A DNA stretch of 64,000 nt. It comes from Limosilactobacillus sp. WILCCON 0051 (GTDB lineage Bacteria; Bacillota; Bacilli; Lactobacillales; Lactobacillaceae). Location: NCBI RefSeq assembly GCF_039955095.1, contig NZ_CP154878.1, positions 1,674,001 to 1,738,000 of the forward strand, written 5' to 3'. Below are positions 34,272 through 41,610 of this stretch, in pieces. Under the pieces are notes generated by a model. It searched no databases. It had not been told where the DNA came from and was given only the letters and a program-made list of their open reading frames with translations. The first letter of the stretch is position 1. The number at the start of each line of letters is the position of its first letter. The translations under genes and the position numbers were made by a program.

Positions 34272-34291
34272 GACCAATTAAGGGATTGGTC
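34272..34291. promoter_or_regulatory. Inverted repeat upstream of glnA
   Basis: GACCAAT, TAAGGG, ATTGGTC. It lies about 55 bp upstream of the glnA start and may be an operator or a leader hairpin. It does not match the GlnR box TGTTA-N7-TAACA. Confidence 0.4.
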
Positions 34292-34423
34292 ATTGCTAAT
34301 GCTTATGTTCAGCCTTCCCTCTGATTACTTTAATAGCCTACCAATTGAAGGGGAATAAGTCAATTTTTGATAGGGCTTTCACGGGCGATCGCGTTGATTA
34401 ATTAGTTTGACTAACGTTTAACT

Positions 34424-35356
34424 TTAATTTTTTAACCAGTTTTTAACGACGGCTTCAATTTCATTAGTCGTATTCCGACCACTAACCAGATCATACCATT
34501 GAACGTTCATCTTATTTCTAAACCAAGTCAGTTGGCGTTTGGCATAGTGACGAGAATCCTGCTTGATTTTGGCCACCGCATCATCAAGTGTCGTCTCACC
34601 CTTAAAGTACGAAAACAGCTCACGATAGCCGATTCCTTTGCCAGACTGATAGTTTTCACCGCCCTGCTCATACAGCCAGCGTGCCTCATCCAGCAGACCA
34701 TTTTTAATCATCAAGTCGACCCGCTGATTGATCCGCTCATATAAAACCGAACGTTCTGTCGTCAAGCCAATCAGCAAAAATTCATTTGCCGTTTTAGTCT
34801 GAGTCTGCTGTGAAAAAAGATGACCGGTTTTTTCAATTACCTCCAAAGCTCGAATGATGCGCCGCAAATTGCCCGTTGGAATCTGTGCTGCTGCTTGAGG
34901 ATCTTTTTTTCGCAATTGATCCCACACGTATTCAGGACCGTTTTGCGCTGCTTTTTCATGCCAGTAGTCACGAATTCTTTGTGATTCTTCATCAAAATGA
35001 TCCGCGCCCAATGCCAGATTTTCCGTCAGCGTCTGCAGGTAAAAGCCGGTTCCGCCAACGATCATTGGCAGATGCCCTTTATGTTCAATCTGTTCAATCT
35101 GTTCGTTGGCCAGTTTTTGAAACTCAGCAGCGGAGAATCTTTGGTTAAGGTTGCGAATATTGATCAAATGATGCGGTACGCCCTCCATTTCCGCTGGCGT
35201 AATCTTGGCCGTGCCGATATCCAAATGGCGATAGATCTGCATTGAATCACCTGAAATCACCTCGCCGTTTAAATGATGCGCTAATTGAATCGACAGCGCG
35301 GTCTTGCCGACTGCGGTGGGACCAACGATCGCAATTGCTTTAGTCAAATTTAACAC
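34424..35356 (-). CDS. miaA: tRNA dimethylallyltransferase MiaA
   Basis: 310 residues. P-loop GPTAVGKTALSIQLA (about 12-26), DSMQIYRHLDIGTAKI, and GGTGFYLQ are diagnostic. It transfers a dimethylallyl group to A37 of tRNAs reading UNN codons. It stands alone on the minus strand, divergent from the small DUF3042 gene. Confidence 0.96.
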   Translation of the reverse strand: MLNLTKAIAIVGPTAVGKTALSIQLAHHLNGEVISGDSMQIYRHLDIGTAKITPAEMEGVPHHLINIRNLNQRFSAAEFQKLANEQIEQIEHKGHLPMIVGGTGFYLQTLTENLALGADHFDEESQRIRDYWHEKAAQNGPEYVWDQLRKKDPQAAAQIPTGNLRRIIRALEVIEKTGHLFSQQTQTKTANEFLLIGLTTERSVLYERINQRVDLMIKNGLLDEARWLYEQGGENYQSGKGIGYRELFSYFKGETTLDDAVAKIKQDSRHYAKRQLTWFRNKMNVQWYDLVSGRNTTNEIEAVVKNWLKN

Positions 35357-35434
35357 TTCCTTGTCTTAAATTACTGGTAAATCAATCAAAAATCGGTCAT
35401 AATAAAGCCAAATGACATAAAGGGGGCTACTCTT

Positions 35435-35611
35435 TTGAAAAAATTTACACGTGGTTTTATCCTGGGAACCTTAACGACGCTCGGTGCCGTAGCAGGCAGC
35501 GTAGCAGCTTTCCACAAGACGGTCGTTAAGCCCATCGAAGAAGAAGAAAATCGTTTTGATGAGAACCGTCGCGCTGCTAATCGCAAGGGACGCTCTTCTC
35601 ACCAGCTGTAA
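35435..35611 (+). CDS. DUF3042 small protein
   Basis: 58 residues with a TTG start and AAGGGGG ten bases upstream. One N-terminal membrane helix (FTRGFILGTLTTLGAVAGSVAAF split by Thr/Gly) then the conserved acidic/basic stretch PIEEEENRFDENRRAANRKG, which matches the DUF3042 family of lactic acid bacteria. Probably membrane anchored with a cytoplasmic or outside helical tail. Function unknown. Divergent from miaA. Confidence 0.85.
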   Translation: MKKFTRGFILGTLTTLGAVAGSVAAFHKTVVKPIEEEENRFDENRRAANRKGRSSHQL

Positions 35612-35628
35612 TCCTCTTAAGATTATAA

Positions 35629-35660
35629 AAAAGGCTGTTGCAAGCTTGCAACAGCCTTTT
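35629..35660. terminator. Bidirectional terminator
   Basis: AAAAGGCTGTTGCAAGC/GCTTGCAACAGCCTTTT, a near-perfect palindrome between the ends of the DUF3042 gene and the rhodanese-like gene. Confidence 0.9.
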
Positions 35661-35665
35661 GTTAT

Positions 35666-36085
35666 CTAGTCAGCGTATTTGGCTTTCTTCGTCTTGCCGT
35701 GCCATTCTGCATAGCCGCCCTTTAAGATGTAGAGCTTGTGGTAGCCTTTTTTGGCCAAGAAAGTCACGGCCTGCGTACTCAGCTGCATGCCGTCATCATA
35801 AAGATAAACCGGCAGATCTGGCCGCAGTTCGCCATACTGCTGCTTAAGGTAGATGTATGGAAGACTGCGGGCGCCCAAAATGTGCCCTTTATCAAAAGCA
35901 TCCTTTTGCCGCAGATCGATCACCTGCGCCTTACGCATGCCCTCACGGAAGGCATCTTCATCCAACACCGTGGCATAATGCTTGCGCCGATAAGCACTGA
36001 TCCCAGCACTTACTCCCCAGCCAACCAAAATTGCCAACACGATGATGTCAAAAATCAACCATCCCGAACTCATTCCCAGTACCAC
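35666..36085 (-). CDS. Membrane-anchored rhodanese-like protein lacking the catalytic Cys
   Basis: 139 residues from GTG at 36085, eight bases after GGAGG; an upstream TTG start would overlap that site. One N-terminal membrane helix, then a rhodanese domain (VIDLRQKDAFDKGHILGARSLPY; KLYILKGGYAEWHG). The active-site loop reads LYDDGMQ, where active sulfurtransferases have CxxG, so sulfur transfer is unlikely and a binding or scaffold role is more plausible. Follows glcK. Confidence 0.88.
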   Translation of the reverse strand: MVLGMSSGWLIFDIIVLAILVGWGVSAGISAYRRKHYATVLDEDAFREGMRKAQVIDLRQKDAFDKGHILGARSLPYIYLKQQYGELRPDLPVYLYDDGMQLSTQAVTFLAKKGYHKLYILKGGYAEWHGKTKKAKYAD

Positions 36086-36120
36086 AACAATTTCCTCCAA
36101 ACATGCTTGTTTTAATCTAA

Positions 36121-36166
36121 GAAAGGCAATTCATCACGTATTAAACGTGCTTCCTTGCCTTTTAAT
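36121..36166 (-). terminator. Hairpin downstream of glcK
   Basis: AAGGCAA...TTGCCTT with an inner CACG/CGTG stem. T-run is weak on the minus strand, so partial readthrough into the rhodanese gene lying downstream is possible. Confidence 0.55.
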
Positions 36167-36184
36167 AGCTTTCAAATAAATAGT

Positions 36185-37159
36185 TTATTTTTCATCAGCG
36201 ATAAAGTCAAGCGCCAATGAAGCAGCCCCAATCACGCCGGCATCATTGCCCAGCTGAGCCAGTTTGAGCTGCGTGGAAGTCCGTACCGTTGGAAAAGCGA
36301 ACTTTTGGAAGCTTTGTTGAACGCGCTTAAGCAGGAATTCACCAGCTGCGGAAACCCCACCGCCGATAACCACCGTTTCAGGGTTCAGCGTGTTGCTGAT
36401 GTTGGCACATGCCAGCCCCAGGTAGTACGTAACCTTCTTAACGACTTCGTTTGCCAAAAAGTCGTTTTCCTTAGCCAGGTCAAAGACGATCTTGGCCGTA
36501 ATCTCGTCGCCATTGTCGATCATGGCCTTCAAACGACTGTTGCCTTCGTATTCTTCAGCTGCATCCTGGGCCAGGTGAACGATCCCGGTAGCAGAAGCGT
36601 ATTGTTCCAGACAGCCGTGGTTGCCGCAGGTACATTCATAGCCGTTTGGTTCAACGATGATGTGGCCAACTTCACCACCAGCACCATTGACACCATGAAC
36701 CAGCTTGCCGTTGGCGATGATCCCGCCGCCGACGCCAGTTCCCAGCGTAATGAATACCACGTCGTTACCTTCATGACCGGCACCCTTCCAGCGTTCGCCC
36801 AGGCCGGCACAGTTGGCATCGTTGTCCAGAGCAAACTTCAGGCCAGTACCTTTTTCGATTTGCTCCTTGACTGGCTGCAGCGTCTTCCAGTTCAGGTTGT
36901 AGGCGCCAATAACCGTTCCTTCTTCGCGGTTAACCGTTCCTGGCGTCCCCATGCCGATCCCGATAAACTGGCTGCGGTCCATCTTGTACAGATCAATGTG
37001 GTGGTTGATGGATTCAATAATGTCGGGAACGATGTGAGAACCCTCATCCAAAATGTTAGTCCGCAGCGACCACTTTTGTTGGATTTCGCCTTGGTCCGTC
37101 AAAATAGCAAACTTGATCGTGGTCCCGCCAAGGTCAACACCGATTAACTTCTTGTTCAT
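36185..37159 (-). CDS. glcK: Glucokinase (ROK family)
   Basis: 324 residues. IGVDLGGTTIKFAI for ATP phosphate binding, the ROK zinc motif CTCGNHGCLEQYAS, GTGVGGGIIANG and the catalytic Asp in ALDNDANC are all seen. Phosphorylates glucose with ATP in the cytoplasm. It follows the rhomboid and yqgQ genes, the standard order in lactobacilli. Confidence 0.96.
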   Translation of the reverse strand: MNKKLIGVDLGGTTIKFAILTDQGEIQQKWSLRTNILDEGSHIVPDIIESINHHIDLYKMDRSQFIGIGMGTPGTVNREEGTVIGAYNLNWKTLQPVKEQIEKGTGLKFALDNDANCAGLGERWKGAGHEGNDVVFITLGTGVGGGIIANGKLVHGVNGAGGEVGHIIVEPNGYECTCGNHGCLEQYASATGIVHLAQDAAEEYEGNSRLKAMIDNGDEITAKIVFDLAKENDFLANEVVKKVTYYLGLACANISNTLNPETVVIGGGVSAAGEFLLKRVQQSFQKFAFPTVRTSTQLKLAQLGNDAGVIGAASLALDFIADEK

Positions 37160-37197
37160 GCTCTAATTTCTCCTTTAACCTCAATAAATCCCTTGCC

Positions 37198-37437
37198 TCA
37201 ATAAGGCGATTTGTTTTCTTGATTCAGTTCTTCCTCAATGCGATGCTCTTTTCTTAAAACCAGTTTGGCCTGCATGTATAAATCCTTGTCCAAGACACCT
37301 GCTTGATAAAGATTGTCAACTTCGATGGCCATCAGCTCAATATCCCAAAGTCTTTTGCCAACGTAGACGAAGACGTTGAAACGTTTTAAAAGCTGTTGAA
37401 CATCATATAGCGTGCGAATCTCACGAATTGGTTTCAT
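37198..37437 (-). CDS. yqgQ: YqgQ family small protein
   Basis: 79 residues. YDVQQLLKRFNVFVYVGKRLWDIELM is the YqgQ (DUF910) signature. All-helical cytoplasmic protein of unknown role, conserved next to glcK. It overlaps the rhomboid gene by 4 bp, so it is translationally coupled. Confidence 0.93.
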   Translation of the reverse strand: MKPIREIRTLYDVQQLLKRFNVFVYVGKRLWDIELMAIEVDNLYQAGVLDKDLYMQAKLVLRKEHRIEEELNQENKSPY

Positions 37438-38096
37438 TTTAGCAATCCCATTTCCAAAAAAACTGTAATCGTTACAATCAATATAGTGCCACTTAGAAAG
37501 CGTTTTAGCAAGTCCATCCTGCCCAAACGCGGTGCACCAACCACGGCTGCCATAAAGAATCCACCTAAAAGCCCGCCTAGATGACCGGCCAGATCGATTC
37601 CCGGCACCAAGATGTCGGTTCCAAGGTTAAGCAGCACCAAAATCAAAAACTGGTGGGCCAGCGAATGAATTGCCGGCTCATCCCAAAAGGCCAGTCCCAG
37701 CATCAAAAAGGCGCCAAACAGGCCAAAAATACCAGTGCTGGCACCAGCAGAAATTGACTGTGGCAAAAAGACCGCACTGGCCAGATTGCCCATCAGCGTA
37801 CTCATTAGATAAATCGCCAAAAACCGCCAGTGCCCAAACAGATTTTCAATATACATGCCGATAAAATAAAGCGTTACGCTGTTAACTACCAGATGCGTGA
37901 GTCCAATGTGCACGAATCCCGGCGTAATCAAGCGCCACCATTCTCCTGCTTTGATCAGTGGCGTGTAGCGCGCGCCAAATTCAATTAGAACTTGGGAATT
38001 AGTCGAGCCGCCCGCCAATGTCATCAAGATAAATACGATGACTTGAATCAAAATGATCAGACTGGTAAGCGGTGCTTTTTGCCATGCTTCTTTCAT
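37434..38096 (-). CDS. Rhomboid intramembrane serine protease
   Basis: 220 residues with six to seven membrane helices. The catalytic serine lies in GASTGIFGLFG and the histidine in AGHLGGLLGGF. The consensus GxSG-type motif has Thr after Ser here, as in some active members. Cleaves membrane proteins inside the bilayer; targets unknown. Located between the folate cyclo-ligase and yqgQ. Confidence 0.92.
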   Translation of the reverse strand: MKEAWQKAPLTSLIILIQVIVFILMTLAGGSTNSQVLIEFGARYTPLIKAGEWWRLITPGFVHIGLTHLVVNSVTLYFIGMYIENLFGHWRFLAIYLMSTLMGNLASAVFLPQSISAGASTGIFGLFGAFLMLGLAFWDEPAIHSLAHQFLILVLLNLGTDILVPGIDLAGHLGGLLGGFFMAAVVGAPRLGRMDLLKRFLSGTILIVTITVFLEMGLLK

Positions 38097-38109
38097 GTTT
38101 ATTCCTGCT

Positions 38110-38658
38110 CTAGATTAGGTTAATGACCTGACCAATCCTAACGTCATGGTCCTCAACTGGCCATTCAGCTTCATCAGCCAGCTGAGTCGTCAAAGCCAAA
38201 GAAACCGTCTTGCCCGAATAGTCAGCCAGGTAGCGGTCGTAATAGCCGCCGCCAAAGCCCAGCCGCTTGCCATCAGCAGTAAAGGCCACTCCCGGTACAA
38301 CAATCAGATCGATCTCCTGTGGTTTTAAGACCGTCCCTGCCAACGGTTCCAAGACGCCAAATCCAGTTTCTTCAAATTCGGTATCCTCATCAATTTGAAC
38401 AAACTCCATTTGCCTTTTCGGCAGCGTGCGCGGAACCAGCACTCTTTTTCCTTCATGCCTTGCATGCAGAATCAGCGGTGCCGTGTCCAGCTCAAACGAC
38501 TGGCTCATGGTCAGAGCAACCGTCTTGGCATTGGTCCACTGCGGCAGATCGTAAAGCTTTTGCGCTAGACGATGCTGTTCGCGCAGCCGCGTATTTTGAT
38601 CCAGCTGCTGCAGCCGGGCAAGATACGCCTTGCGCATTTCCTTTTTTGAATGTGTCAA
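38110..38658 (-). CDS. 5-formyltetrahydrofolate cyclo-ligase
   Basis: 182 residues from TTG at 38658 (GGAGGGAG upstream), which gives the family length; the longer frame upstream crosses the promoter. N-terminal KKEMRKAYLARLQQL, VLVPRTLPKRQMEF and the C-terminal GVAFTADGKRLGFGGGYYDRYL are diagnostic. Converts 5-formyl-THF to methenyl-THF using ATP. First gene of the cluster with the rhomboid, yqgQ and glcK genes. Confidence 0.93.
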   Translation of the reverse strand: MTHSKKEMRKAYLARLQQLDQNTRLREQHRLAQKLYDLPQWTNAKTVALTMSQSFELDTAPLILHARHEGKRVLVPRTLPKRQMEFVQIDEDTEFEETGFGVLEPLAGTVLKPQEIDLIVVPGVAFTADGKRLGFGGGYYDRYLADYSGKTVSLALTTQLADEAEWPVEDHDVRIGQVINLI

Positions 38659-38684
38659 TTTTCTCTCTCCCTCCGTAAAACGTA

Positions 38685-38736
38685 TTGACAGACGTTTACA
38701 AAAGGTTATTATCACCGCTAATGGCAATTTATGCAA
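38685..38736. promoter_or_regulatory. Overlapping divergent promoters
   Basis: Minus strand, for the cyclo-ligase: -35 TTGCAT (38731-38736) and -10 GATAAT (38708-38713), 17 bp apart. Plus strand: -35 TTGACA (38685-38690) and -10 TATTAT (38707-38712), 16 bp apart, facing a region with no gene. The two -10 elements overlap almost fully. Confidence 0.55.
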
Positions 38737-38970
38737 GCGTTTTTGCACAAAAATTGCAACCGTTCGCATAATTTGCACCAAAATACCAAGCTGGTTCCCT
38801 AAATCAAAAAAGCAGTCTTCTCCTTAAAAACCAGCTATGCCAGCAATTGATCTGCCAAACGAAAACTTTCTTCAACTGCCATGAATTTCAGATCAGTATC
38901 GTAATCAGACGTCATCATCAAGCTGAGAAGACGCGTCATCAGTCAGACATGCTTCTTTTAAAAAAAGAAA
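38737..38970. other. Intergenic region
   Basis: About 230 bp with no coding frame. It contains AGCTGGTT/AACCAGCT about 35 bp apart and a run of A residues before the rpmG terminator. No gene or known RNA recognised. Confidence 0.45.
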
Positions 38971-39003
38971 AAGACTCAACTGCCAGTCAGCAGCTGAGTC
39001 TTG
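38971..39003 (-). terminator. Rho-independent terminator of rpmG
   Basis: AAGACTCA/TGAGTCTT with an inner CTG/CAG stem, followed on the minus strand by a long T-rich run. Confidence 0.85.
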
Positions 39004-39015
39004 GTTAGATTTGAA

Positions 39016-39165
39016 TTACTTGGTTTCGCGGTGCAGCGTAACCTTGCGTTCCCGTGGGCAGTACTTGTTCAGTTCAAGACGGTCCGGGTTGTTACGACGG
39101 TTCTTGCTGGTCAAGTAAGTCCGTTCGTGGCATGAAGTACATTCAAGAGTAATGTTTACACGCAT
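39016..39165 (-). CDS. rpmG: 50S ribosomal protein L33
   Basis: 49 residues: [19 protein letters not shown], then [21 protein letters not shown] and VTLHRETK. Full-length L33. One CxxC pair remains but the second pair has only one Cys (YCPRE), so this is a form with partial zinc ligands. GGAGG lies upstream of the ATG. Lactobacilli often carry several rpmG copies. Confidence 0.95.
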   Translation of the reverse strand: MRVNITLECTSCHERTYLTSKNRRNNPDRLELNKYCPRERKVTLHRETK

Positions 39166-39309
39166 TGGTGGCAACCTCCAAACTTTTTTCAGATTTAATT
39201 GGTTATTCGTAACCCTAACTCGTACAACTATATCATCAATTCGCTGCTTTGACCAGAGTTTTGTCCAAGATTGTTAAGGAAATTCCCTTGACAGCTATAA
39301 TTTACAGCT

Positions 39310-41376
39310 CTATTGATAATCTTTCGAGCTCTTAACATCCTTCCAAAAGGCCTTAAAGATCTGCGAAGCCATCGTCAGGTTGGCCCCGCCATCAGAGTTG
39401 CTTGCGCCTGGAATAGCCAGGGCAACTACGACCTGTGGATTGTCAGATGGTGCATAGCCGGCAAAGCTGAGCGTAACCGTGCTGTTGTTCTTGTAGAACG
39501 TTTCGGCCGTACCAGTCTTACCAGAGATCGACGGTGTATCGCTAGCCAGCTTCTTACCAGTAATGTAGGTACTTGAGCCGTGAACCACGTCATAGAGACC
39601 TTCTTTGACGATTTTCCATTCAGCGGCAGTGGCTGGGATGGTTCCCAAGACTTCCGGCTTAGTAGTATATTCGATAGCTCCCAGTGAACCATCCTTGTTG
39701 GTCCCCCGCACCTGCTTAACGATGTATGGCCGCATCCGATAACCGCCATTGGCAATCGTGGACATGTACTGAGCCAGCTGAATCGTTGTATAGCCGTCGT
39801 AGTTACCATATGAAAGGTCAAGGGCCGAACCGATATTGGACTGTTTGGAAGGGCCCTCATAGCCGGAGCTTTCGCCTGGCAGGTCAATCCCCGTCTTAAC
39901 CCCTAAGCCGAACATCTTGAAGTAGTAGCGCAGCTTGGTAAAAATCGACGGGTCAAGATCAATCGCGCCACCAGAGACATATTTCATGCCCCCTTCTTTC
40001 ATGGCCAGCTGCATCATGTACGAGTTGGATGAAACTTCCAAAGCCGTGGCCGCATTCAAGGCAATGTTGGCACTGCCAGTCTTGTTGAACCAAGAAGTCT
40101 TGGCACTGGTTCCGGCCAGCTTGATCGGCATATCAGTCAAGGTGTTGTTGCTTGGCGTGATTACCCCGCTCATAAAGCCACCCATGATCATGGCACCTTT
40201 AACAACCGACCCCATTGTAATCGGATGGTTGATGGCACCGATCTCATCGGTCGTCTGCTTGCCAGTCGTTGGGTCCCGGTCAATCCCAGCCATTGCATAG
40301 ATCTCGCCGGTATTTGGATTCATTACGACGGCATAGACCCCGGTTGAATAAGAAATCCCAGCTGACGAGTAGTTCTTTTCCAGAATGCTTTGAACCTGCT
40401 TTTGGAACTTGGAATTGATCGTCAAGACCAGGTTGTCGCCCTTCTTGCCGGCATACTTAACCTTTTCTTTGGTGGTATTGCCAGTCGTCGTAACCTCAGT
40501 CTGCGACTTTGAGCCGGCTAAAGTTGATTGATAGAGCTTTTCCAGATAGCTTTGCCCAACGTCATCGTTTCGCGAGTATCCTTGAGCAAGCATGGAATTC
40601 AGCTCATCGCTCGGCAGCCCGGATGAAAGCGTCCCGGTTAAGGTTTGAATGTCTTTGCCCTGTGGATAGTTTCGCGTCCAGGCTTTCCCAATCTTAACCC
40701 CTGGCATTTCGCTCAGATGCTCGCCGACTTCAGCCAATTCTTTAGCGGTAACGCCGGTTGACTTGATATAAGTCGTCGACAGCGAGTAGGCGCCGCTCAT
40801 CGCAGCATAGATCCGCGCCTTATTCTGCTGCAGCTTGGTCAGCTTGTAGACTTCTGGGTGCTTGTTCAAGTAGGCCAATGCCTTGTTGTATTGACCATTG
40901 CTGGTGACCTGACTGGACAGGTGCAGCTTCTTGACAATCGCCTTCAGATTATCGCTGTCGGCCAGATAGTAGTCTTCTGCCTGACGCTGCGTCAGCTTGG
41001 TCTTAGTGCCAACGTTGACGTAATTACCGAGGCGATTGGCGATCTTATACAGATCTGCACTGGTAACGTCAGCGCCTTTAGTATAGGTAATTGCCTGATG
41101 GACCTGATTGCCGACTAAAACCTTGCCGGATGAGTCATAGATCATCCCTCGCTGAACATTGTTGGTCTGCACGGTAGTATCCGAGCTTTTAACCTCAGCT
41201 TTAAAAGATGATCCATTCAGCACCTGCAGATAAAACAGGCGGGCAACCAAGGCCAGTAAAAGGAGCGCTACGATCCATAGCAAAAAGTTCAATCGCGACG
41301 GAATCACGGATTGCGCGTTTTTTTTGCCCTTTTTGCGTTGATCGAAGATGCCCTTAAAGCGATTTAAGAACTTCAA
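39310..41376 (-). CDS. Class B penicillin-binding protein (PBP2b-like transpeptidase)
   Basis: 688 residues. A short basic cytoplasmic tail and one membrane helix (about 28-50) are followed by the PBP dimer domain and the transpeptidase domain with SxxK in GSVVKG, SSN in EVSSNSYM and KTG in SGKTGTAE. It cross-links peptidoglycan on the outer face. Length and the conserved RGMIYDSSGKVL suggest the elongation (PBP2b/PbpA) type rather than the septal one, but this is not certain. Confidence 0.93.
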   Translation of the reverse strand: MKFLNRFKGIFDQRKKGKKNAQSVIPSRLNFLLWIVALLLLALVARLFYLQVLNGSSFKAEVKSSDTTVQTNNVQRGMIYDSSGKVLVGNQVHQAITYTKGADVTSADLYKIANRLGNYVNVGTKTKLTQRQAEDYYLADSDNLKAIVKKLHLSSQVTSNGQYNKALAYLNKHPEVYKLTKLQQNKARIYAAMSGAYSLSTTYIKSTGVTAKELAEVGEHLSEMPGVKIGKAWTRNYPQGKDIQTLTGTLSSGLPSDELNSMLAQGYSRNDDVGQSYLEKLYQSTLAGSKSQTEVTTTGNTTKEKVKYAGKKGDNLVLTINSKFQKQVQSILEKNYSSAGISYSTGVYAVVMNPNTGEIYAMAGIDRDPTTGKQTTDEIGAINHPITMGSVVKGAMIMGGFMSGVITPSNNTLTDMPIKLAGTSAKTSWFNKTGSANIALNAATALEVSSNSYMMQLAMKEGGMKYVSGGAIDLDPSIFTKLRYYFKMFGLGVKTGIDLPGESSGYEGPSKQSNIGSALDLSYGNYDGYTTIQLAQYMSTIANGGYRMRPYIVKQVRGTNKDGSLGAIEYTTKPEVLGTIPATAAEWKIVKEGLYDVVHGSSTYITGKKLASDTPSISGKTGTAETFYKNNSTVTLSFAGYAPSDNPQVVVALAIPGASNSDGGANLTMASQIFKAFWKDVKSSKDYQ

Positions 41377-41610
41377 TTTTAATAATCTCCTTAGACAGAA
41401 TAAGTCTATTTTAACAAATTTTTTGCAGCACGACCGAATCGAACTGCAAGATTGTCCTCAAGAGTTTAACTATACTCTTTTATTTGCAAGATTAAACCTA
41501 TTATGAGATGATTTAACGAATTTTAAGCAAGGAAACCACGAAGTTTTCACACTTTATGGCTATAATGAAAAACGTAATTTTCATTCCTAAAGATAAGGAT
41601 CTGTTTTGAT

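Noticed and set aside
34241..34423. T-box or riboswitch ahead of glnA
   Set aside because: No T-box sequence (GGGTGG...CCGCG type) or terminator with T-run precedes glnA on the minus strand.
36305..37147. 280-codon plus-strand frame opposite glcK
   Set aside because: Antisense shadow of a ROK kinase gene with all motifs; no ribosome binding site.
38659..38781. N-terminal extension of the folate cyclo-ligase
   Set aside because: It crosses the predicted promoter and the GGAGGGAG site. The TTG start at 38658 gives the family length.
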